This document shows, one piece after another, positions 1 through 8,856 of a stretch of DNA of 64,000 nt (its first letter is position 1; each line of letters opens with the position of its first letter). The notes under the pieces are model-generated. The model was not told the origin of the DNA. It worked only from the letters and a program-made list of their open reading frames with translations, and did not search any database. The DNA is from Brenneria roseae subsp. roseae. Its GTDB lineage: Bacteria > Pseudomonadota > Gammaproteobacteria > Enterobacterales > Enterobacteriaceae. Where the stretch lies: positions 1-64,000 of the forward strand of contig NZ_KZ819032.1 in assembly GCF_003115845.1 (NCBI RefSeq), written 5' to 3'. A program made the position numbers and the translations under genes.

Positions 1-117
1 AAAGTGATTTATGCTGGAAAGTGAGCAAGAAGTTGCGCAGAATGCGCAATCACGCTGAAAGTCTGATTTAATGATGTGGGGCAGTGTCTTTTTGAAAGAT
101 TTCAACGATGAATAATG

Positions 118-161
118 AAAATTAATGCACAAAACCAAACACTAAGCTAGTGCATAATTTT
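118..161 (+). terminator. Inverted repeat with T-tract, possible terminator
   Basis: The arms AAAATTAATGCAC (118-130) and GTGCATAATTTT (150-161) pair over about 12 bp with one bulge, and the right arm ends in a T-run. It could terminate transcription entering from the left. A second perfect palindrome (TTGCGCA, 3-nt loop, TGCGCAA) lies at 33-49. No gene is visible in 1-276. Confidence 0.35.
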
Positions 162-210
162 TCCAGTAATCAAACCAGTAAAGCAGCGTCTCATCCTCAG
201 TAAAGCCAGT

Positions 211-237
211 AAAGGCGATCGTTAAGTGATCGCCTTT
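211..237 (-). terminator. Terminator-like hairpin after fixX
   Basis: AAAGGCGATC and GATCGCCTTT form a perfect 10-bp stem around a 7-nt loop, 40 nt after the fixX stop codon. The U-rich end lies inside the stem, so it could work on either strand. It marks the probable end of the long leftward transcript. Confidence 0.6.
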
Positions 238-276
238 GTGTCTAGTGAATATCTGACCATCAATGAGACGAAGGTT

Positions 277-561
277 TTATCCGTACCTGAATTCAACCCC
301 CAATGTACCTGAAGGATACTGCCATTTTTCCAGAATGGTATCGCCACATAATACGCGGCAGGTGCCGCATTCCAGGCATCCGGCATAGTCGAACAGAAAA
401 TGCCCGTTATCATCCTGTTTATACAATCCGGCGGGGCAGGCTATCACCAGTTTCTTAAATTCTTCGGCATCAGGATATTCTTTTAATACAATATGCGGGT
501 TGCCCTCGTCGACGTTAAATTTGTTGACGCCCAGTTTGATATCAACGTTCACCTTATTCAT
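277..561 (-). CDS. fixX: FixX ferredoxin-like protein
   Basis: This 94-aa ferredoxin-like protein matches the usual length of FixX. It has one recognisable cluster motif, CLECGTCRVLC, preceded by a CPAGLY segment, typical of the FixX/ETF-QO ferredoxin module that holds a single [4Fe-4S] cluster. In the Fix complex it passes electrons from FixC. Its start overlaps the end of fixC by 4 nt, which suggests coupled translation. It is the last gene of the leftward 2-hydroxy-acid gene set and is followed by a terminator-like hairpin. Assignment rests on motif, size and gene order. Confidence 0.9.
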   Translation of the reverse strand: MNKVNVDIKLGVNKFNVDEGNPHIVLKEYPDAEEFKKLVIACPAGLYKQDDNGHFLFDYAGCLECGTCRVLCGDTILEKWQYPSGTLGVEFRYG

Positions 562-1844
562 AACGAGCGTACTCCTTTGAATCCATCCTTAAGTAAATTG
601 AACATCCCCACCTTCCTGGCATGAGCGAGTATTTTCTTGCGCAGAGGCCGTTCCGGGCCGTTTACCGTAAAGATGTCCTGCATTACGCCGATTGCCATTT
701 CCGGATAGTCGGTAAAAAAGCGAGGGTTGTCCAAAAAGGCCGGGAGATGTCGATAAAGATTCATGTCGTTAAGGATAAAACTGTTATCCAGCAGGGTCTG
801 ATATGACGCCAGCCCGTTGCGGCTGAAGTCGTTTTTTTCTTTGGCGGCGATAACGGCTTTGGCCGCCGCTTCACCCGAAGCGATTGCCAGATCCATGCCT
901 CGGACGGTATAACCAACATTAAGACAGAATCCGGCGGCGTCCCCGGTAATCAATACGCCATCGCCGATCAGTTCCGCAACCATGTCCAAACCGCCTTCCG
1001 GCACCATATGTGCGGAGTATTCCAACAACTTTCCCCCTTTGACGAGTGGGGCGACGAGCGGATGATTTTTAAAGTCTTCCAGCATCTGGGGAACGCTGCG
1101 GGGAAATTTCCCTATGTTATGCAACCCAAGCACCAGTCCCAGAGAAACGGTCGTCTTGTTGGTATATAGAAAACCGCCGCCCATCAGCCCTCCCGAGGGC
1201 GCTCCGGCAAAGAGCCAGGCTAGCCCCTCATCGTTTACACAGCCGAAACGTTCTTCCATTTGGGCGGGAGTAAATTCGAGCAATTCTTTGACGCCGACGG
1301 CCACCGTATGCGGATTGACGTTGCGCGTCATGCCGAGTTTTTTCCCCAGCAGCGAATTGACTCCGTCAGCCAGAATGACCGCGTGTGATTCGATCTCGTC
1401 TTCTCCCGCTCTGACGCCGCAGATCTTGCCGTCTCTGACGATCAGGTCGTCCACCAGTACGCCGGGAATCAATTGCGCTCCTGCCGCTTCCGCCTTGTCC
1501 ATCAGCCATTGGTCGAATGATGCGCGCAGAATAGTATACGAGCTTGTTTCAGGGCTATCTTCCCTGGCGCGCTGGTAATCCAGCGTGACGCCGCTGTCTT
1601 CGGTGAGCATGGAAATTTTTTCACGTACTACGCGTCGTTCTATCGGGGCTTCTGTGGCAAATCCCGGAATGATGCTTTCCAGGCTGTGAGCGTACAGCCT
1701 GCCGCCGGTCATATTTTTGCTGCCGGCGAAATTACCGCGTTCAATGACCAGCACCGAGTATCCGGCCTGGGCCAGTACGTAGGCGGCAGTACCGCCGGCA
1801 AGACCGCCGCCAACAATGATGGCGTCAAAAAGGTCGTCTGCCAT
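558..1844 (-). CDS. fixC: FixC flavoprotein (ETF-quinone oxidoreductase type)
   Basis: FixC is a membrane-associated FAD protein of the ETF:quinone oxidoreductase family. At 428 aa it has the length of E. coli FixC. The N-terminus carries the dinucleotide-binding motif GGGLAGGTAAYVLA followed by an ERG acidic end, and the second FAD motif (GDAAGFCLNVGYTVRG) lies in the C-terminal half. In this cluster it would link the FixAB flavoprotein to FixX and to quinone or another acceptor. It sits between fixB (73-nt gap) and fixX (4-nt overlap). No truncation is visible. Confidence 0.92.
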   Translation of the reverse strand: MADDLFDAIIVGGGLAGGTAAYVLAQAGYSVLVIERGNFAGSKNMTGGRLYAHSLESIIPGFATEAPIERRVVREKISMLTEDSGVTLDYQRAREDSPETSSYTILRASFDQWLMDKAEAAGAQLIPGVLVDDLIVRDGKICGVRAGEDEIESHAVILADGVNSLLGKKLGMTRNVNPHTVAVGVKELLEFTPAQMEERFGCVNDEGLAWLFAGAPSGGLMGGGFLYTNKTTVSLGLVLGLHNIGKFPRSVPQMLEDFKNHPLVAPLVKGGKLLEYSAHMVPEGGLDMVAELIGDGVLITGDAAGFCLNVGYTVRGMDLAIASGEAAAKAVIAAKEKNDFSRNGLASYQTLLDNSFILNDMNLYRHLPAFLDNPRFFTDYPEMAIGVMQDIFTVNGPERPLRKKILAHARKVGMFNLLKDGFKGVRSL

Positions 1845-1917
1845 AGTTGATATATCCTTCGTGTTGCGTGAGGTGTGTCTACGCCGCCGAAATAAACCGG
1901 CGGTGCGCCGACGTCCA

Positions 1918-2862
1918 TCATCCGTTCAGTTTTGCGGTCAGCGTGGGAAGCACTTTATAGAGATCCCCCACGATCCCGTAGTCGACAAAATTGAAGATAG
2001 GCGCGTTTTTATCCTTGTTGATCGCCACAATGGTTTTGACGTGATTGACGCCAACCATGTGCTGAATCTGTCCTGAAACGCCGGTGGCGATATATAGATC
2101 GGCATTGAGCGCAACCCCGGATACACCGATATAGCGTCCATGCTCCATCCAACCTTCGCCTTCAGCGATCGGACGGGAACACCCCACCTCACCGTGGATG
2201 GCTTTTGCCAGTGCCTCCGCCAGCGCGATATCTTCCTGCTTACTGAAACCGCGCCCGATGCCGACCACGCGCTTGGCCTTGGTCAAATTAATCATGCTGC
2301 CTTGCTTGGGTCGGCGGGAAACCAATCTTATCGGTTGGGTCGGCGGGATAAATACGCCTGGTTTGATACTCGAACTGGCAACGCTCCCTGCATATTCGGT
2401 CTCTCCGCCCCCGTTGCTGGTGGTTACGATAGCGTAGGGCGAATGGATCTGTTCGGTTTCATGCGCCAGACCGCCATAAAACTGATGCGTAACGAATATG
2501 GCGCTGTTTTCCACACGTAAACTCAGCATGTCGTTCACTACGGCCGCGTTGAGTTGTTGACCCAGATGGGCGGCGATGGCCTTGCAGCGTTTGGTCGCTG
2601 CCAGCAATACCAGTGCCTGAGGGCCAACCTCCCTGATAATATTGACGAAGGAAGGAACATAATCTTCGATGATGACGTCTTCCTGTTGCGCAAAATGGTA
2701 GACGACATCGGCCCCGAGATTGATGCACTCTCTGATCTCCTGATCGTCACCAACGAACAGGACGTTGACTTCTTTGCCCCATTGACGGGCGAGGACAATC
2801 AATTCGGCAAGACGATCCGCTTTATCTGCGTAGACGAAAACGATAGGTAATAAATTAGCCAT
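1918..2862 (-). CDS. fixB: FixB, ETF alpha-type subunit
   Basis: FixB is the electron-transfer flavoprotein alpha-type subunit. The C-terminal FAD domain is clear: GRGFSKQEDI and the ETF-alpha signature TGVSGQIQHMVG. I chose the ATG giving MANLLPIVFVYA because it follows AAGGAAACCCCAA and yields 314 aa, close to E. coli FixB; an in-frame TTG 21 nt upstream has no better signal. It pairs with FixA (21-nt gap) to form the heterodimer that would feed the neighbouring acyl-CoA dehydrogenase. Whether this ETF bifurcates electrons cannot be told from the residues I can assign by eye. Confidence 0.9.
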   Translation of the reverse strand: MANLLPIVFVYADKADRLAELIVLARQWGKEVNVLFVGDDQEIRECINLGADVVYHFAQQEDVIIEDYVPSFVNIIREVGPQALVLLAATKRCKAIAAHLGQQLNAAVVNDMLSLRVENSAIFVTHQFYGGLAHETEQIHSPYAIVTTSNGGGETEYAGSVASSSIKPGVFIPPTQPIRLVSRRPKQGSMINLTKAKRVVGIGRGFSKQEDIALAEALAKAIHGEVGCSRPIAEGEGWMEHGRYIGVSGVALNADLYIATGVSGQIQHMVGVNHVKTIVAINKDKNAPIFNFVDYGIVGDLYKVLPTLTAKLNG

Positions 2863-2883
2863 TTGGGGTTTCCTTGCGTTCAA

Positions 2884-3660
2884 TTATTGACTGATGGCCT
2901 GCCGGAGATGTTCGGCGAACGCGGCAATGTTTTCATCCGAATCCCCTTCGATAATCATCCGGAGCCTGTCCGCCTGTTTAGGGGCGCAGGCTGATTCTCG
3001 GGTGGCGGTCACTGCACCGAGTTCACACGCCAGCGTGGAGAGATCCCACTGTGTGACGGGTTTTTTGTTCGCGGCCAGGATGGCTTTCATTGACGGCAGC
3101 TTGGGGGTATTAATGTCGGACGTGACTGAAATCACGGCGGGCAGGGAGAGCTCTAGCTCCTCCACGGTATCCTCAAGCTCCCGTTCTACGAGGATTTTTC
3201 CTTCGCCTACCGTAATTTTTCTGACGGCGTTGATACAGGGTAAATTTAATTGCGCGCCGATCTGTATGCCAGTTTGCTGCGCATACAGATCGCCAGATCC
3301 TTCTCCGCAGAGCAGCAGATCGAACCCGATTTTTTGTGCTGCGCTTGCCAGAATTTTGGCGGTTTCCGTTGGATACAGGAGGTGAAATGCGTCATCCGCG
3401 ACGATTGCCAGCTCGTCCGGCCCGCGAGAAAGTATATCTTTACGGATCTTGGAATTTTCCAGCATGGCTTTATTGCCTGCGCTGAGTGCGATGAGCTGGC
3501 TATCTGGTTGTTGTTTGGCGATATCGGTCGCAGCTTCCAACGCATTGAGATCGTACAAGCTGATTTTTAGTCCCGCGTTGTCCATATCCAGCGATCGATC
3601 CGGGCGGGTGGTGATGTCCTGCTCGTCGTGGACGATTTTACAACAGGCGATGAGTCTCAT
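2884..3660 (-). CDS. fixA: FixA, ETF beta-type subunit
   Basis: FixA is the electron-transfer flavoprotein beta-type subunit, partner of FixB. The start MRLIACCKIVHDEQD gives 258 aa, near the 256 aa of E. coli FixA, and is preceded by GGAG at good distance. A longer upstream reading has no family similarity and is not used. The ETF-beta core is visible as LLCGEGSGDLYAQQTGIQIG. The gene follows the acyl-CoA dehydrogenase on the same strand after a 103-nt spacer containing a stem-loop, the same gene association (CaiA with FixABCX) known from carnitine reduction. Confidence 0.9.
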   Translation of the reverse strand: MRLIACCKIVHDEQDITTRPDRSLDMDNAGLKISLYDLNALEAATDIAKQQPDSQLIALSAGNKAMLENSKIRKDILSRGPDELAIVADDAFHLLYPTETAKILASAAQKIGFDLLLCGEGSGDLYAQQTGIQIGAQLNLPCINAVRKITVGEGKILVERELEDTVEELELSLPAVISVTSDINTPKLPSMKAILAANKKPVTQWDLSTLACELGAVTATRESACAPKQADRLRMIIEGDSDENIAAFAEHLRQAISQ

Positions 3661-3711
3661 GATTGGTTTTCTCCATTCCGGTGAATGAGGCGGTAAATAG
3701 ATGATGGAAAC

Positions 3712-3765
3712 GAGCCGAATGCGCGCGCCACCCGACATAGGTGGTGCGCATAGCGTCGTCGGCTC
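3712..3765 (-). other. Intercistronic stem-loop between acyl-CoA dehydrogenase and fixA
   Basis: An outer 7-bp stem (GAGCCGA at 3712-3718 with TCGGCTC at 3759-3765) encloses an inner near-perfect 10-bp stem (3723-3732 with 3740-3749, one mismatch in the leftward RNA). The outer arm overlaps the dehydrogenase stop codon. No U-run follows, so it looks more like an RNA-stability or processing element than a terminator. Function is inferred only. Confidence 0.4.
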
Positions 3766-4903
3766 AGGCCAGGATATGCTTGGCAATAACCATGCGCTGC
3801 ACCTCACTGGTTCCTTCAAAAATCTCCGTAAGCTTGGCTTCCCTCATTAACCGTTCGACCGGATAGGATTGGGTGTATCCCATGCCGCCATGCAATTGCA
3901 CCGCTTTTTGCGTAACGAACGTCGCCGTTTCCGATGCATAGAGCTTGGCCTGCGCCGCTTCCCGGGTATAAGCGCCGCCCGCCATCTTGGCGGCCGCCGC
4001 GCGATATACCAGCATCCGGGCGCAATCGACGCGCGTAGCCATATCGACCAGCATCCACTGCACTCCCTGGTTGGCGGCGATGGGTTTTCCAAACTGTATC
4101 CGTTCTTTGGTGTAGGTGAGGGTGGCGTCCAGCGCGCTTTGAGCAATGCCAAGTGCGATAGCGGAACAGCTCAGACGTCCCCCATCCAGGGTTTCCATCG
4201 CGATGGAAAACCCTTTTCCTTCTTGCCCCAGACGATGAGCAACGGGGACAATGCAGTCGCTGAAGCTGACCGCACAGGTATCGGAACCGTTCATCCCCAT
4301 CTTTTCCTCCGGCAAGCCGATGCTGATGCCCGGGTTATCGCGTTCTACGAGGAATGTGGTGATGCCTTTCACGCCCTGGCTTTTATCGGTCATGGCGAAG
4401 ACGATAAAGAAAGCGCCCTGGGGCGCGGCGGTGATCCACAGTTTGGAACCGTTGATGACATAGGTATCGCCATGGCGTACGGCTGTTGTCTGTTGCGCGG
4501 CGGCATCACATCCCGCACTGGGTTCGGAAAGGCAGAAGCAGCCCAGGCTTTCACCCGATACGATTTTCGGAAGCAGACGTTTTTTGGTTTCGGCGTCGGC
4601 GTATTTCTGAATAATCGGGCCGGTGAGAGAACACTGCGATCCCATGATCATGGCGTGTGCGGCGCTGACCTTTGCCATCTCCTCTGTTGCCAATACATAA
4701 CTGATGACATCGGCGTCGCTGCCGCCATATTCTTCATCAATATTGAAACCAAACAGTCCTAATTCGGCCATGGGAGAAATGCTTTCCCGTGGGAAACGGT
4801 GTTCTTTATCAATTGCCGCAGCAATGGGTTGTATTTCATTTTCCACAAATTCCCTGATCATATTTTTGATAAGGGATTGCTCTTCTGTAAGTTGAAAATT
4901 CAT
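3764..4903 (-). CDS. Acyl-CoA dehydrogenase (enoyl-CoA reductase role)
   Basis: This is a 379-aa FAD acyl-CoA dehydrogenase of the short-chain/CaiA/AcdB type. Visible signatures are CLSEPSAGCDA and VINGSKLWITAA in the middle and a C-terminal LHGGMGYTQSYPVERLMR. E363 in EIFEGTSEVQR is the probable catalytic base. A GGGAG ribosome site precedes the ATG. In this context it probably works in reverse, reducing the 2-enoyl-CoA made by the dehydratase with electrons from FixAB, as CaiA does with crotonobetainyl-CoA and AcdB in leucine fermentation. The exact acyl chain is unknown. Confidence 0.88.
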   Translation of the reverse strand: MNFQLTEEQSLIKNMIREFVENEIQPIAAAIDKEHRFPRESISPMAELGLFGFNIDEEYGGSDADVISYVLATEEMAKVSAAHAMIMGSQCSLTGPIIQKYADAETKKRLLPKIVSGESLGCFCLSEPSAGCDAAAQQTTAVRHGDTYVINGSKLWITAAPQGAFFIVFAMTDKSQGVKGITTFLVERDNPGISIGLPEEKMGMNGSDTCAVSFSDCIVPVAHRLGQEGKGFSIAMETLDGGRLSCSAIALGIAQSALDATLTYTKERIQFGKPIAANQGVQWMLVDMATRVDCARMLVYRAAAAKMAGGAYTREAAQAKLYASETATFVTQKAVQLHGGMGYTQSYPVERLMREAKLTEIFEGTSEVQRMVIAKHILA

Positions 4904-5051
4904 TTTTATTTTCTCCCTGTAATATTATTGGCGCGGTGTAATTTAATATTCCCTGGTGATTCGTATTCATTTTCATTTGCTTATGAACGGGTAATTATTT
5001 ATCCATAACGTATTCATGCTGAGGTGAATCTATTTTTTGTCCGAACGAAAA

Positions 5052-6377
5052 TTACCCTCCCAGCGTAGTAATGGATGCCGGTAATAAGGCATACAGCAGC
5101 AACATGAAGCACATTGCAATTAATGGAATAGCCAATGTCAGCATACCGACCGGACCATAAGACTGTTTATGGTTGACGCCGCAAACGCTGAAAACGGTAA
5201 TGATAAGTCCGTTGAATGGCGGCGTGGTGCTCATGCAGGCCATGGTCGCCACGCGGTGCAATGCGCCCTGATCCACCACGGCGGCAGGGAACATTGATGC
5301 GATCAGGGGCATGGCAATGCTCAACGCTCCGGAGCCGGAACCGCTGATGAATACCAACGCGCCTACGGCGATGGCGGTGACGATCAGCGGACTCAACCCG
5401 GAATGGGCAATGGCCTGAAATGACTGCTGGAAAGCCGGCAGTTTCATCACCAGTGCGCCGAATCCCACGATAACGGCGGTATTGAACAGGGAGACGACAC
5501 CTTCCATCGTTCCCGCCGCCAGGTTACCGATGATCTCTTTCCAGTTTAAAAAACGAAAGTAAATGATCAACGCGGAAACGATGGCGGAAAATAACGCAAT
5601 AGCCGGATCCCATTTCAGAATATTCAAGGCTACCAACAATAACAGCATCGGTGATAAGGCGACGATCACGTGAGGCAGATTTGTGTTTTTTACGGCATTG
5701 CTTTTTTGGGCGAGATTTTCATCATCAACCCAGCCTTCACCGCTGGCTTTTACTTTTTTGAACAGGTATGACAGATAAACAATGACGAGAATTGCCTGGA
5801 AAGCCGCGGTTATCATGCCGGGTACCAGACCTGCGGTTGCTGATGTGCCGAGAAACTTCATGGGGATAAGGTTCTGGATTTGCGGTGAACCCGGCATAAT
5901 CATCACGAAAGTACCGGCTCCGGCGAAATAGACGGCGGGAATGAGCCGGCGGGGCAGATTGGCTTTTTTGAACATGCTGATCATCATGGAATAGACGGTG
6001 AACAAAGCGACAAAAACAGAAACGCCGCCATAGGCCAGAATAGCGCAGGCGGCGACTAATGACGGGATCACCGCTTTTTCGCCAAATTTGCCGATGATGA
6101 ATGAAGCCACGCTGTCGGCAGCGCCGCTGATGGCGGTCAATTTGCCGAAGATAGCCCCCAGGACAAAGATGAAAAAGAAATTACCGAAATAGCCCCCCAA
6201 TCCGGCGGTATAGACCTGCAATATGGCGTCCAGAGGATTAAGCACATCCGGTGCGGTTATCCATGCGGTTATGGCTAAAAAGAGGCTGGCGGTAAATACG
6301 GAAATAAAGATGTGTATTCCTTTCATACACATCACCATTAAAATAATTAACCCGAGAATCAAGAAAAGAATACCCAT
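5052..6377 (-). CDS. GntP-family permease, probable 2-hydroxy-acid transporter
   Basis: This 441-aa polytopic membrane protein is hydrophobic throughout, with roughly 12-14 membrane segments. The PGSPQIQNLIPMKFLGTSA segment, a glycine-rich SGSGSGALSIAMPL stretch and the STTPPFNGLIITV motif place it in the gluconate:H+ symporter (GntP) superfamily. Known members carry 2- or 3-hydroxy acids such as gluconate, which fits a pathway starting from a 2-hydroxy acid. It lies between the dehydratase beta gene (104-nt gap) and the acyl-CoA dehydrogenase (148-nt gap). Substrate is not predictable from sequence alone. Confidence 0.8.
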   Translation of the reverse strand: MGILFLILGLIILMVMCMKGIHIFISVFTASLFLAITAWITAPDVLNPLDAILQVYTAGLGGYFGNFFFIFVLGAIFGKLTAISGAADSVASFIIGKFGEKAVIPSLVAACAILAYGGVSVFVALFTVYSMMISMFKKANLPRRLIPAVYFAGAGTFVMIMPGSPQIQNLIPMKFLGTSATAGLVPGMITAAFQAILVIVYLSYLFKKVKASGEGWVDDENLAQKSNAVKNTNLPHVIVALSPMLLLLVALNILKWDPAIALFSAIVSALIIYFRFLNWKEIIGNLAAGTMEGVVSLFNTAVIVGFGALVMKLPAFQQSFQAIAHSGLSPLIVTAIAVGALVFISGSGSGALSIAMPLIASMFPAAVVDQGALHRVATMACMSTTPPFNGLIITVFSVCGVNHKQSYGPVGMLTLAIPLIAMCFMLLLYALLPASITTLGG

Positions 6378-6481
6378 AATTTTCTCACTTATATTTATCA
6401 GGGATCAGTTTGGATCATAGAGAATCAATGCTTTTCAGGTTGTCTATGATCCTATAAGTCTATTTGGGACATAATGACTTA

Positions 6482-7615
6482 TTAATCCGACAAGACATCG
6501 GCAAAAGTCTGTAATGCCGTCCGCGCTTGTTCGTAACTTTGGGTTTGCTGATCGATTTCGATAACGATTGAAGGAATACCCTCTTTATCGAGATGTTTTT
6601 TTATAATTGGCGCATCGAATTCTTCGGGATCACAGAATTTCGTCAGCAGATAGACAACGCCTTGCGCATTATTATTCCGTACCATATCAGACAGAATTTT
6701 TGTGCGTTTTTTATCTGGGTCAAATAACAGTGAACACCCTTCGAGTTTGGCAATGTGTTCAGCCAACCGGGTATAGGGAGAGTCGCCTTCCGGGACATTG
6801 AGCCGGAATTGCCGGGATTCATGCGCGACCTCATCCGCAACGATGGCCATATTGTTATCGGCAAAGATTTGCAGCAGGGAAGGGCTGTCGGCAATGATGC
6901 CGGTCACCACGATCTTGTGTCCGTCCCATTCTTCCGGCGACTGCTTCTGACAGAGAGAGATAATATCCTGCACGATCTGCGTATGTTCGACGGTATCCAT
7001 GAAGTAACCGCTTTTGATCACGATATTGCGCAGCAACGGACTGATGGTGCGCGGATATTGTGCGGCGATGTGCGAGAATTCGCGCAGTACCGCCCGATGT
7101 TGGTTAAAGACGGTGATGGCGTTGTTCAACGCCTCATCCGAGATCGGTTGTCCTGACAGTTGCTCCAATTGCCTGGCTACCTTTTTGTACTGTTCGGACA
7201 GGAACGCTATTCCCGCTGGCGTCCCGCGATTCTGTGGATGGACGATCTGTATGAAGGGAACCTGAGGCACGCCGACTTTCCAGTTTTGACCAAGGCATTT
7301 CAGCGTATCGCAAAGGACGGGGATCATGACCGCCGACAGTTTATCCAGCGCCTTGTCCAGCCCCATTTCCAGCGATGACAGCGCCAGAGCGCAATAGAAA
7401 GGCGGAAAATATTTCTTGGCTTCTGATATTTCCCGTCCTTCCGCTCCCCACAGACCGAACGGAACCATACCTGCGGCGTAGACGATTTCATTAGGTGTGT
7501 ATTCGGGGAGACATCCAACAACTTTTTTGCCATTTCTGATAAATGCGTTCAGTTGTTTTGCGGGATTGTCGACAATCGATTTTAACAGTTCAAACTTTCT
7601 GGCTAACGTTTCCAT
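6482..7615 (-). CDS. 2-hydroxyacyl-CoA dehydratase, beta subunit
   Basis: This is the beta-type subunit of a 2-hydroxyacyl-CoA dehydratase (HgdB/HadC/FldC family), an oxygen-sensitive iron-sulfur enzyme that removes water from (R)-2-hydroxyacyl-CoA through a ketyl radical. At 377 aa it matches HadC-type subunits. Candidate cluster cysteines are C35 (GCLPEYTP), C75 (FYCALA), C102 and C107 (VLCDTLKCLGQNW). The ATG overlaps the alpha stop codon by one base (TGATG), so the two subunits are translationally coupled. E. coli YjiM belongs to the same superfamily but stands without CoA-transfer and Fix genes. Confidence 0.9.
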   Translation of the reverse strand: METLARKFELLKSIVDNPAKQLNAFIRNGKKVVGCLPEYTPNEIVYAAGMVPFGLWGAEGREISEAKKYFPPFYCALALSSLEMGLDKALDKLSAVMIPVLCDTLKCLGQNWKVGVPQVPFIQIVHPQNRGTPAGIAFLSEQYKKVARQLEQLSGQPISDEALNNAITVFNQHRAVLREFSHIAAQYPRTISPLLRNIVIKSGYFMDTVEHTQIVQDIISLCQKQSPEEWDGHKIVVTGIIADSPSLLQIFADNNMAIVADEVAHESRQFRLNVPEGDSPYTRLAEHIAKLEGCSLLFDPDKKRTKILSDMVRNNNAQGVVYLLTKFCDPEEFDAPIIKKHLDKEGIPSIVIEIDQQTQSYEQARTALQTFADVLSD

Positions 7616-8856
7616 CAGATTACCCCTTTATCCGCAGCGGCCTTGTTGGCAGCCATGATTTCTGTCAGTGCTTCGATGCGCGTAACGTATTGTGCTTCGG
7701 AGAATCCGCGGGGATCGGCCTGATCGCCATCGAATGTGACGGTAGGAATATTCAGTTCGCGGCGTATTCTTCGCTCTATCTCCGGCATGATGCCGCTCCA
7801 GAGTTTGCAACTGCGATTGACATGGATAATGGCGCCGTCGATGTGATTTTGGCGGCCGACGTTAATTCGCATATCCGCTGCCCGCTCTACCGAAACGCAG
7901 TTGGGAACGTAAGAGTAGGCCCGCATCATTTCGCTGCTGTTCTGATAAATGACGCCGAATGCGGTGGCGTATACCGTCGCCGTTACATTGATACCGTGTT
8001 CTTTCAGCGGGGTGGAGGTGGCGCGCAGATAGGGCCAGCAGGCAATGCCTTCGAACAGCACCCGATATTTTTCTTCGGCCCGATAGGTCGATTTTTTTTC
8101 CCGGATATTCTGTTCCATCTCTTCGCACAGTTGCTCAAAGGCTTCCGCCGCGTCCTGGCGGCCTCGGGCGCAAACGGCGACAGCCATATGGTTGAACAGA
8201 TCGAAGCCGTTCATCGGGGAGGGGGTATATTGGCAATATTCCGCCGCTTTCAGCCAGGCTTTGCCCGTACGCTGCGATATTTCACAGACTTCCCTGAACT
8301 TTTCTTCTGAAAAAGTTTTGCCCGTTATTTTTGCCAGTTGCGCGATGGCGTCATCAAATTGCGCCTTGATATAGTGAACGGTGACATCATCCGTTTCATA
8401 ATCATTTTTGTAAGGGATATCGATAAGGATTAGCGGAATATTCAATTCATAAGCGATATTCTCATACCACTTGATCATACAGTTGCAGATATTGTTACTG
8501 CACAGCAGGAAATCGGGTTGAGGCATATCCATTTCCTCACAGTGCTTGATATCCATAAAGGCGATGCTGATTCTGGCATAGGCACAAATATCGTTTGAAT
8601 AACCCATGCTTTCCGCATGTTCGCACATTCTCAAGCCACCGCCTTTCGCGGCGATGGCGGCCGCCTGATTTTCGGGATAAACGACAGGCACGCCCAATGT
8701 TTCCGCAATTTCCTGCGGAAAGTTGGAAGCGCACCAGCCAATTTTTTCTCCTTTATTTTTGGCATCCCAGGCGCGTTGATACGCGTCAGCGGCAATTTGC
8801 TGTAACTTTTTTTTCGCGGGAATATATTCCTGCTCGTTTACATTTACATTGCTCAT
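7615..8856 (-). CDS. 2-hydroxyacyl-CoA dehydratase, alpha subunit
   Basis: This is the alpha-type subunit of the 2-hydroxyacyl-CoA dehydratase (HadB/FldB family), 413 aa, close to the 408 aa I recall for HadB. The signature block KHCEEMDMPQPDFLLCSNN followed by ICNCMIKWYE is diagnostic. Likely [4Fe-4S] ligands are C91 (DICAYAR), C124 (ICNC) and the cysteine of RSCKLWSG near the C-terminus. The ATG overlaps the activator stop in an ATGA arrangement, and AGGAG lies upstream inside the activator gene. The heterodimer needs the ATP-dependent activator encoded just before it. Confidence 0.92.
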   Translation of the reverse strand: MSNVNVNEQEYIPAKKKLQQIAADAYQRAWDAKNKGEKIGWCASNFPQEIAETLGVPVVYPENQAAAIAAKGGGLRMCEHAESMGYSNDICAYARISIAFMDIKHCEEMDMPQPDFLLCSNNICNCMIKWYENIAYELNIPLILIDIPYKNDYETDDVTVHYIKAQFDDAIAQLAKITGKTFSEEKFREVCEISQRTGKAWLKAAEYCQYTPSPMNGFDLFNHMAVAVCARGRQDAAEAFEQLCEEMEQNIREKKSTYRAEEKYRVLFEGIACWPYLRATSTPLKEHGINVTATVYATAFGVIYQNSSEMMRAYSYVPNCVSVERAADMRINVGRQNHIDGAIIHVNRSCKLWSGIMPEIERRIRRELNIPTVTFDGDQADPRGFSEAQYVTRIEALTEIMAANKAAADKGVI

